The position numbers and the translations under genes were made by a program. From the NCBI GenBank assembly GCA_031841125.1, contig JAJSSI010000013.1, positions 62,001 to 126,000 on the forward strand: DNA of 64,000 nt, given 5' to 3'. The notes under the pieces are model-generated. The model worked only from the letters and a program-made list of their open reading frames with translations, ran no database searches and was not told the origin of the DNA. This document shows, one piece after another, positions 56,609 to 64,000 of this stretch; positions within the stretch are counted from its first letter, which is position 1, and every line of letters begins with the position of its first letter. The DNA is from Acanthococcus lagerstroemiae. Its lineage: Eukaryota > Arthropoda > Insecta > Hemiptera > Eriococcidae.

Positions 56609-57454
56609 CTCCCTCCTTCACCAAAGTGTGAAAGCCTACTGCAAGTGGATGGTGTCAATTCAGTGATAAAAGCCTGCAACAAATAATCAATTTCGTTATA
56701 CCTTCTTTCTCTAATTTCCTGTCTCACCTTCTTTTCATTATTTTCCACAGTTCCTTCATTCTTCATTATATTTCTGGCTTGCTGGTGAGACAGCATAGGT
56801 GTTTCACAAGTTGTGCACCCACTCATCCCAAACCTTTTAAGGTTTTCCTCCACAAACTTGGTTTGATGAATAAAGATAGTACGTTCCTTTTCATCGCGTT
56901 CAATTTCTATACCGTCTAGGAATCTCTTTGGTTTACCTAAGTCAGTAATTTCAAATTCTTTATTTAGTCGTCTCTTTGTTTCTCGGATTTTATCATCACA
57001 GTTCTCAGCTATTAGTATATCATCAACATATAAGAGCATAATCACATACTTGTCCTTGGCTTCTTTGTTGGTCCTTTGCCATCAGTAAATACAAGACTGA
57101 AAAGGGTATACTTTAAATTCCATTTTTTCATGGGTACAGGTGAACTTCATGTACCATCTTTTGGGACTTACTTTTAAACCATAGAGAGCCTTCTCAGGTT
57201 TACATACGTTTTCACGTCTATCTTTTTCTAAGCATTTATAACCCTCAGGTATACGCATATATACTGGTTATTCTAAGTTCCCATTTCAAAAAATCTGTTT
57301 TTACATCCAACTGATAAAGACTCAAACCAAATTTGTTAGCAACTGATAGAAGAAACCCAACATCACTAATTCTTGCTACTGGAGCATAGGTCTCTGTTTT
57401 ATCATATAAATTAGTGTCTTTAAAACCTTTTGATACAAGTCTTACTGTTGGCAT
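56609..57454 (-). pseudogene. Copia reverse transcriptase fragment
   Basis: 57245-57454 carries RLVSKGFKDTNLYDKTETYA, PVARISDVGFLLSVA and LYQLDVKTDFL. After a frame change, 56620-57045 carries the catalytic IMLLYVDDILIAEN and FEITDLGKPKRFLDGIEIER. The expected PYRxxxGSLxYL block and RNase H are deleted, and the sequence jumps to the polypurine tract and LTR. Everything upstream of the reverse transcriptase is also missing: at about 57455 the sequence switches to unrelated DNA next to a LINE. Confidence 0.82.
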
Positions 57455-57614
57455 TTAGGGCGAGGGGAGGTTCGACCCCGAGTCCAGAAATGATATCGCA
57501 GGTACTCCAATGAAATAAGGTAGCCAGATATAGATTGACATCGTATATTGTAAATAGTAATATAGGTATAGCGTCGTCATGAAGTACATTTGGTGTAATG
57601 TCCACACATTTTTG

Positions 57615-58791
57615 TTAGCAGTTGTTCAGTTGTCGATGCCGGAGCAACGGTAGGGGGGGGGGGGCATTAGTGCCTGCGATTTGAGCGTACGTAGGATTTG
57701 GTTGCACTAAAGCATCGTTAAGATGGGAGACGGTGCTGGCATTAGCCATAGAAGGTTGATGAACTTCGGGAGGAGCGGTACGTAAGTTCGATCTATTTGC
57801 GATATTGTTTTTTAGTTTCATGTAGATTGAGCAGCCTCGATAATTGGCGGTGTGCTCACCTTCACAGAGCCCGCACTTCGGTTTAGCCTCAAAGGGTTTC
57901 GTGCAAGTACGATTATCATGTTCCTCCCCGCATTTGACGCAGACGGGGGGGGGGGAGCATGCAGTAAGTCCTTGTATGTCCATACTGTTGACAGCGCTGG
58001 CACTGCGCAATGTCAGTACGAGGTCGCGGCGATTCAACGCGAACTTTTTGGTATAGCAGCGATCTAAGTTTGAAGATTGAACGATTAGTTTCGGTGGGTT
58101 CAAGGTCGATAAAAAAGAGAGGAAGCGGCTCTTTGGAACGATAATTGCGGATATTAACGACGTTACGTACTTCGTATCCGATTTCGGTTAACGCGGTTTG
58201 AATTTCCGCCGTAGGAATTGTGTGATGAAGACCACGTATGACCACACGTAACGCTCGCTCAGTCTTCAGCTGGTAAGTGTAAAATTGCAGACTGCGATTT
58301 CTAAAGTCCCTTATAAGGGTGCGATAACTGTCAACTGTAGTGACTAGTATTTTAACCGATCCATTGGATAACGATTTGACGGTGAATTGGTCTTTAGGTA
58401 TAATAGCTGTAATACTTTCGATCATTCCTCGATAATTTGTCACTGCGCGTACAAAGATTGGCGGCGGTTTCCGTTGATTAGTCGGTGTAGAGGGGACGGA
58501 GGAGGGCCTCTCCTCGTTCTGCGGTGTAGCGGTACTCGATTCAGTCAAGAGCGAATATTTGTTAGAAATTAGAATAGGTTGACTGGTAGACTTACCCTTA
58601 GCCCCTTTTGGTGGGGAGGGCGAGGTGTCGTTGATTTTTCGTTTTTTATTCGTTGCTTGCCATTGGAAGGATGTGAAGTCAGTGATTGGCGTCTGTCCGG
58701 TACATTTCTTATTTGCGTTTTTGGCGGTAGATGATTTTTCGGTAGGTTTCTCGGTACTGGTGGACTTGAGGGCCTGCGATGAGTCAGGCAT
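57615..58791 (-). pseudogene. Jockey-type LINE ORF1 (PRE_C2HC, zinc knuckles), frame-shifted at a G run
   Basis: Starting at 58791 (MPDSSQALKSTSTEKPTEKS), a Lys/Ser/Pro-rich N-terminus leads to the RNA-binding region IIPKDQFTVKSLSNGSVKIL and the PRE_C2HC domain (QLKTERALRVVIRGLHHTIP, SKEPLPLFFIDLEPTE). First knuckle: CQRCQQYGHTRTYC. At the 11-nt G run (57945-57955) the frame shifts, and the reading resumes as VCVKCGEEHDNRTC and CGLCEGEHTANYRGC, ending at 57615. ORF1 proteins of this type bind the LINE RNA. No endonuclease or reverse transcriptase ORF2 follows: Copia sequence starts within about 160 bp. The homopolymer shift may be real decay or a sequencing artefact. Confidence 0.82.
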
Positions 58792-59792
58792 GACTCTGCA
58801 AGTTCCCCAAAGGGGGAAGCGGCCGCGTGGGGTAACGACTCAAAAATTGTTAGCAATATACAATTTATGTGAGGTAGAAGTTAAGTTAAAAGCAAGAAAT
58901 AGCACGCACGGTATGTAACACCAGATATCTCAACAGCGAGCGCAGGCGACAACACGGCTTGCATACGAGCGCAGATAACAACACGACTTGCATCGACGCC
59001 AAGTAATCGATAACTGTATAATCCCAGTTTAACAAAAAAATAGGAACACATAATATAAATCACTATTCATGAACACATAATGTAAGTCACTATTCATAAT
59101 CTGAGGAAACATATCAAACCAACTAATTATAAAAAGTAAAATGAAATTATAAACAAAAATTGAGAATTTTAGAATCTTGTGTGATCCCAGTTTAACAAAA
59201 GTATGAACACATAATATAAATCACTATTCATGAACACATAATAGCTGTAAGTAGGGCAAGTATTTTTATGACATTGCATATTTTTTCCTGCGGCACCCTA
59301 TCCTACATTTTCGAGTTTGTTTTGCGATTCCTGCAATTCTAGGACGAAGGGTGAAATTTTATAGTGCCTATTTTTGCATATTTTAGTATACAATGCATAA
59401 ATGTGCATATTTTTGACAAAATAACAGCATATTTTCCTGTTTTTAGGGCATATTTCGTATTTTTAGCGTATATTCAACAAACAAGTATTTAAAATATGGC
59501 AAAAAACTAAAATTATGTGGTATGAACTCAAAAGAAAGACTTTGAAAGATGCAAATTTTTTATTTTTGTAAACTTTTGTTGGGGTTTCTATTTTTAAAAA
59601 ATGAAAATTTTTTTGTAGAACGTTCTTTTAGTATCCTCAAAAGTGCACTGCGAGAAAATCAACGCGGAATGCTTGTCGAAAATTTAAAACAACATTTAGT
59701 CATTTCTTGTTATGAAATGTTATAATTGTAATTATTGTGAACAAATTAATATTATGATATCATACATTTTTCTTGTTGAATTTTAAATTCGT
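58792..59792. other. Non-coding; direct repeats and GCATATTTT-rich segment
   Basis: 58792-58950 is probably the LINE 5' untranslated region. ATCCCAGTTTAACAAAA followed by GAACACATAATATAAATCAC occurs twice (about 59022-59090 and 59185-59255). From about 59265 to 59480 the words GCATATTTT and GCATATTTC recur, like subterminal motifs of hAT-type elements. No ends were identified. Confidence 0.5.
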
Positions 59793-60016
59793 TGTTCGGA
59801 GAAATAACGGTACAGCGAGTCTTATCTACAACAGCTGATCGAAGCAGCTGATTACGGAGCTTTATTGCATGTCAGTTTATGTATAATCGTAGTATAGTAT
59901 GTTTTTCTGTTATGAGTTGTAGTCGAATTTAAATGTCTTTTTGTTTTTCGTGTAAATAGTGAATAAAGCTCGTGAATTAATTTTCGTAGCCATTTGTTAA
60001 CCAATTCCAACTTCCA
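59793..60016 (+). repeat. Possible 5' LTR of the BEL/Pao element
   Basis: It would begin TGTTCGGAGAAATAACGG and end AACTTCCA just before a tRNA-like primer site, and it contains an AATAAA signal near 59961. The partner LTR is outside the window, so the left limit is a guess. Confidence 0.35.
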
Positions 60017-60018
60017 TG

Positions 60019-60035
60019 TGGTCCTCCGAGCCTGA
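60019..60035 (+). promoter_or_regulatory. Putative tRNA primer-binding site of the BEL/Pao element
   Basis: TGGTCCTCCGAGCCTGA is close (two differences by my reading) to the complement of a eukaryotic tRNA-Tyr 3' end. It lies 2 bp after a plausible LTR end and 117 bp before the gag start. Confidence 0.5.
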
Positions 60036-60151
60036 TGCCTAAATGCCAGGCAATTTAATGACGATTTAATAATGCGAGCATCGTAAGTAATCAACATACT
60101 GTTGAAAACCGTTTTCATGTTTTGATCGGCATACCGTCGATAACCGAACCC

Positions 60152-63100
60152 ATGATGTCTCAACCGCAAGTTTTGAAAGATGTGAATGGCTTCACGCCAG
60201 TTGATCGAGCTCTGCGAGCTACCAAGCGAAACCTGATCAGGATCAAGGAGTTCGTAGACACCAACCGAACCTCACCGTTCTCAAATGAGTTGTATGCTAA
60301 GTTCGAAATAGCCAAAACCGAGCTAACAAAGGAGCTTTCGAAATGCGAAGATTCCGTAACCACGCTGTTGTCACTGATCGATAATTTGCCAGCTGAGAAG
60401 CAGCAGGCAGCCGAGGACGAAGTCTTCAAACAAAACGATGAATACCAGGAGTTAATCCGGAATAGTTTAGCCAAGATCGAAGTAGTTTTAGCCAACCGTA
60501 ATGTAGCGATTTCCAATTCTCGTGAATCATTAAATGCCAGTTTTCGTGAAACAACTGAGTCTACAGCTACAGTTAAGTACCCGAAAATACCTATTCCGAT
60601 GTTCGATGGTGATATCCGAAAATTTCAGGAATTCAAAGCCCTGTTCGCCAACATGGTCCATAACGATTTGTCGATGCCACCAGTAAAAAAGCTCTGGTAC
60701 CTGAAAGATGCATTAAGCCAAGGTGAAGCCGCCGTTCTAGTTCGAGACATTAGCCTAAGCGAGGAAGCTTACACAGAGGCTTGGAACCGACTCCTCGAAA
60801 GGTATGACAACAAACGTGCTATTATTTCCGCTCACTTAAACGATCTGTTGTCTGTGCAGAAAATCAAAAGCGAAGTACAGTTACGAGCTCTGTTAAACGC
60901 TGTAGATGGAGCTCTACGAGGGCTGAAAGTTTGCGGAGTGGACACTGATAAATGGTCAGTGTTGATATCGTATTTTGTAACCTCCAAGTTGGATGACAGA
61001 ACGCGGCGAGACTGGGAAAATACGATCACCGATAATTCGTGTTACCCGAGCTATAAAACAGTAGCGAAGTTCTTGAACAACCGTGCGATCAACTGCGAAT
61101 CGAAAAACTTTGAGAAGAGCTCAGAATCATCCGCGCCAAAAATCGAGAGGAAAGTTGACATCAAAAAGTCGTCATTCAGCACAGCTGCCAAACCAGCTAC
61201 CAATACCAAAGTATGTATCGCATGCGGTGCCTCTCACTTACTAATCGAGTGCAATGAATTTCTAGCTAAGTCACCAATTGAGCGGTTTGAGTTAGTCAAG
61301 TCGAAAAGGCTGTGTTTTAACTGTTTTGGTGCGACGCATGGTTCGATAAGCTGCAAGAAAGACAAGGTTTGCAAACACTGTGCAAAGAAACATCACTCTT
61401 TGTTACATCGAGACACTGCCAGTGCGAAGCTGAATTCTCCGTCTGAGCCGTCAAAGGCAGTGCCTGCCGAGTTACAAAAAGCTGATGTATCCGCCCCTGC
61501 TGCAGCAACCGGCACCAGCATGTCATGTAACGTCTCTTCGAGTAGGAAAACACTCTGGATCCCATCTGCAGTTGTCCAGTTTCAAGCTGGAAGTGTAACC
61601 GGACTAGCTCGCGTACTGTTAGATAGTTGTTCACAACCTACACTTGTATCTAACTCCTTTGTAAAGAGTTTCAGGCTGCATACCTATCGTGCTCCATACG
61701 CAACCAAAATAAAAGGAGTAGGCGATGTGATTGTCGAGTCAGATCAGCTATGTGCTCTCACGCTGATTTCCCGTACAAGCTCGTTTTCGCTGGAAATTGA
61801 AGCTGATGTTGTTCCTGCCAAAACGTTATCACATACCGTTAACCAAGCTTCGTGTAAGTCGATTTTTGAAACGTTATCAATGTATCAAATGGCAGACCCT
61901 GCATTTGAAAAACCGGTGGTAAATATGCCTCATGTAGATCTAATTATTGGCAGTGAATATTTCGAGAAAATTATCCTCAATGAAACGAAAGCTGCAGGCA
62001 GTGCGACCTTACGTAACACTCACTTTGGCTGGGTGCTATCTGGTGCGGTGTACGAACCTAACCCTCATGATGTAGTTTACTCCAATTATGCGACATCGAA
62101 TTTCTCTGATGTAGATGACCAGATAGCGAAATTTTGGAAGCTAGAAGAAGTGCCTTCCTCCCCAGTGACTAGCAGTGAAAATGAGAGATGCTTAGCTCAT
62201 TTTGAGAGTACGTTCATTCGAAATTCTGATGGTCGTTTTAATGTTCGCCTCCCTCTCAAAGTACCTAAAGAAGAGGTCACAGAAAATCGGCGACGGGCGC
62301 TCTCTAGTTTACTCGGTTTGGAACGAACTCTAGATGCTGGCACTAAGGCCATGTATGTTGAATTTATGAGGGAATACGAGCAGCTAGGTCACATGTCCAT
62401 TGTTCCAGAGAGTGATCTAAGCTTACCTTCCTACCACATTCCCCATAGAGCCGTGATTCGCCCTGATAGCCTAACCACCAAATTAAGAGTAGTCTTTAAC
62501 GCATCCAGTAATGATGGAAAAGGCTTATCACTAAATGAAGCCTGTTTAACTGGACCTAATGTTCAGCCCGAGCTGTTCGATACGCTGATCCGATTTCGAA
62601 TGTTTAAAGTAGCAGTATGTGCGGACATCGAAAAAATGTACCGTCAGGTGTTGATCAATGAAACGGATAGGGATCTTCAGCGCATTTACTGGAGAGAGAG
62701 TCCTGATCAACCTATACGCGAATACCGTTTAAACACAGTGACGTACGGAACGGTTCCCGCGTCTTTTTTGGCAACGAAGTGTTTAGATGTTTTAGCCAAA
62801 GAAGCTGAAAGCGAATCCCCAGAAGCTGCTAAATCCATATCCAAGTCGTTTTACATGGATGATTATTTGGGTGGACATGATTCTTCTGAGCAAGCGGTAG
62901 CACTGATGCAAGTTATTGATAAAAAATTGCGCTCTGCTGGGTTTGTTTTACGAAAATATGTTTCTAATGACCCGATGTTTTTGGAGGCTTTCTCCAAAGC
63001 TAAATCAGTAGACACGGAAGAAATCAAGTGCTTGTTCAACGAGAAGGAGGCTCCTAGCGTACTAGGGTTAATCTGGGACGCAAGATCAGACTACTTCAGT

Positions 63101-64000
63101 GTCAAGCTTAACCTCTCTCAGCTTCCTGATGTCAAATGGACAAAACGCATGTTGTTGTCGGAAATCTCACGAGTTTTCGATCCGCTAGGCTTCATTTCAC
63201 CTGTAACCATTCGCGCTAAAATCATGATGCAGAGTCTATGGCGAGAACAGCTCAAATGGGACGATTTTATTCCTCGAGAGTTGATTACTAAGTATTTTTC
63301 TTATCGGAGTGAACTTCTCGAATTAAAAAACTTTCGTATTTGTCGGTATTTGTGTTCTAATGGCCTGTCGAGCTTACAGCTTATCGGTTATTGTGATGCT
63401 TCGAAGTACGCGTATTGTGCGGTGGTATATTTGCGCTCGGTTAATAGTGAATCGAATATGGACTGTCGTTTAATTTGTGCGAAAACGCGAGTCGCTCCTG
63501 TGAAAGAAATAACGATTCCAAAGTTGGAGCTCGAAGCTCTCGTTTTGTTAGCTAAACTTATAGCGCGATTAAGAGACAATTTATGTATCGATCATGCCAA
63601 TGTTTATTGTTTTAGCGATTCCAGAGTAGTCCTGAGTTGGCTAAAAAGGCCACCTGCAGCCGAGAAATACGTACACAATCGAGTAGCTAAAATAACAGGA
63701 TTGCTATTAAATCGTTCTTGCTATCATGTTAGTACAAAAGAGAATCCTGCTGATTTGGCCACACGAGGCTTAAGCGTTGAAAAATTTCTGAAGTCGCCTC
63801 AGTGGTTAACAGGCCCTAAATTTTTATTTAACCATGAAATGTTTTGCGAAAAGTTGTCCGAACCTGTAGATAAAGTTTCGTTTTGTGGTTCCTTGCATGT
63901 TAATGTTAGTAGTGAAAACTTTATTGATGTTATTAATTCATTTTCTTCGTATGAACGTTTAATTGGTACTTTTGCAGCGATAATAAGTCTTTTTAAATCA
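60152..64000 (+). CDS. BEL/Pao retrotransposon Gag-Pol, open to the window edge
   Basis: The start is ATG-ATG at 60152, and the frame has no stop through 64000 (at least 1,283 codons). Residues about 1-140 are helical Gag. About 140-300 is the DUF1759-type Gag core (YPKIPIPMFDGD, KKLWYLKDALSQGEAA). Zinc knuckles from about 354: CIACGASHLLIEC, CFNCFGATHGSISC, CKHCAKKHH. The aspartic protease (A17 type) active site reads LLDSCSQPTLVS near 491 (Cys where Gly is usual). Reverse transcriptase spans about 690-960, with KLRVVFNASS, VCADIEKMYRQVLI and the catalytic FYMDDYLGG at about 899-907. The Pao-specific region from about 1000 has EISRVFDPLGFISPVTI. RNase H from about 1080 has YCDASKYAYCAVVYL, KLELEALVLL and CFSDSRVVLSWL. 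Integrase should follow beyond the edge. This is an intact and potentially mobile element, judging from the uninterrupted frame only. Confidence 0.93.
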   Translation, partial: MMSQPQVLKDVNGFTPVDRALRATKRNLIRIKEFVDTNRTSPFSNELYAKFEIAKTELTKELSKCEDSVTTLLSLIDNLPAEKQQAAEDEVFKQNDEYQELIRNSLAKIEVVLANRNVAISNSRESLNASFRETTESTATVKYPKIPIPMFDGDIRKFQEFKALFANMVHNDLSMPPVKKLWYLKDALSQGEAAVLVRDISLSEEAYTEAWNRLLERYDNKRAIISAHLNDLLSVQKIKSEVQLRALLNAVDGALRGLKVCGVDTDKWSVLISYFVTSKLDDRTRRDWENTITDNSCYPSYKTVAKFLNNRAINCESKNFEKSSESSAPKIERKVDIKKSSFSTAAKPATNTKVCIACGASHLLIECNEFLAKSPIERFELVKSKRLCFNCFGATHGSISCKKDKVCKHCAKKHHSLLHRDTASAKLNSPSEPSKAVPAELQKADVSAPAAATGTSMSCNVSSSRKTLWIPSAVVQFQAGSVTGLARVLLDSCSQPTLVSNSFVKSFRLHTYRAPYATKIKGVGDVIVESDQLCALTLISRTSSFSLEIEADVVPAKTLSHTVNQASCKSIFETLSMYQMADPAFEKPVVNMPHVDLIIGSEYFEKIILNETKAAGSATLRNTHFGWVLSGAVYEPNPHDVVYSNYATSNFSDVDDQIAKFWKLEEVPSSPVTSSENERCLAHFESTFIRNSDGRFNVRLPLKVPKEEVTENRRRALSSLLGLERTLDAGTKAMYVEFMREYEQLGHMSIVPESDLSLPSYHIPHRAVIRPDSLTTKLRVVFNASSNDGKGLSLNEACLTGPNVQPELFDTLIRFRMFKVAVCADIEKMYRQVLINETDRDLQRIYWRESPDQPIREYRLNTVTYGTVPASFLATKCLDVLAKEAESESPEAAKSISKSFYMDDYLGGHDSSEQAVALMQVIDKKLRSAGFVLRKYVSNDPMFLEAFSKAKSVDTEEIKCLFNEKEAPSVLGLIWDARSDYFSVKLNLSQLPDVKWTKRMLLSEISRVFDPLGFISPVTIRAKIMMQSLWREQLKWDDFIPRELITKYFSYRSELLELKNFRICRYLCSNGLSSLQLIGYCDASKYAYCAVVYLRSVNSESNMDCRLICAKTRVAPVKEITIPKLELEALVLLAKLIARLRDNLCIDHANVYCFSDSRVVLSWLKRPPAAEKYVHNRVAKITGLLLNRSCYHVSTKENPADLATRGLSVEKFLKSPQWLTGPKFLFNHEMFCEKLSEPVDKVSFCGSLHVNVSSENFIDVINSFSSYERLIGTFAAIISLFKS

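Noticed and set aside
61317..63579. Minus-strand frames within the BEL/Pao gene
   Set aside because: They lie opposite a continuous, motif-rich plus-strand frame and have no motifs of their own.

Overview
The window is AT-rich eukaryotic DNA, almost certainly from an insect or other arthropod. It carries spliced GT-AG genes with short introns and BEL/Pao, Copia, Gypsy and LINE retroelements, together with Tnp2/DUF4806, ISL2EU, pogo/Tigger, hAT, Ginger and piggyBac DNA transposons. A hemipteran source is plausible, but that is an impression and nothing here proves it. There are no operons, bacterial promoters, CRISPR arrays or rRNA/tRNA genes that I can support. Nearly everything codable is transposable-element (TE) derived. 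The one candidate for host coding sequence is a small spliced single-pass membrane protein tail near 19 kb.

Layout. 0.87-2.75 kb: a purine-only GA satellite with 17-, 15- and 11-bp higher-order periods. 2.75-9.7 kb: a minus-strand two-gene DNA transposon, with a Tnp2-like transposase (7.2-9.7 kb) followed by a multi-exon DUF4806-like gene (2.75-6.4 kb) whose splice phases still mostly fit. 9.73-10.23 kb: a miniature inverted-repeat element (MITE). 10.3-13.6 kb: a decayed pyrimidine-rich hexamer-like satellite hit by two hAT MITEs. 14.7-17.8 kb: an ISL2EU-type element with a plus-strand Harbinger-like transposase facing a minus-strand SWIM/YqaJ nuclease gene. 18.9-19.3 kb: the possible host exons. 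21.3-22.8 kb: an unrecognised gene with a SAP/Rho_N-like start and an internally repeated module. 23.13-24.89 kb: a complete short Copia derivative (210-bp LTRs, 5-bp target duplication) encoding Gag fused to the end of RNase H. 25.6-27.1 kb: pogo/Tigger transposase exons. 28.6-31.2 kb: a decayed second Tnp2/DUF4806 pair. 31.6-33.2 kb: a Gypsy gag-protease remnant.

35.8-36.7 kb: an N-terminal hAT transposase piece. 37.0-41.8 kb: a nearly full-length but mutated Copia gag-pol. 41.8-43.0 kb: the C-terminal half of a related hAT transposase. 43.9-46.6 kb: another hAT transposase split by a 1,348-bp Ginger-like integrase transposon (4-bp TATA duplication). 48.2-49.3 kb: a broken Tigger. 50.59-55.73 kb: a Tigger element containing a complete-ended 4.2-kb piggyBac pseudogene. 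55.93-56.09 kb: a MITE. 56.4-57.5 kb: a Copia reverse transcriptase fragment with its 3' LTR. 57.6-58.8 kb: a LINE ORF1. 60.15 kb to the right edge: an uninterrupted BEL/Pao gag-pol frame of at least 1,283 codons that leaves the window still open.

The genes do not form one pathway. They are layers of selfish elements that inserted into one another, and the order of events can be read at several places: Ginger into hAT, piggyBac into Tigger, and hAT MITEs into the satellite and into the older transposons. Assignments come from motifs read by eye. Exact family names and element ends should be treated as provisional unless terminal repeats and target duplications are given.
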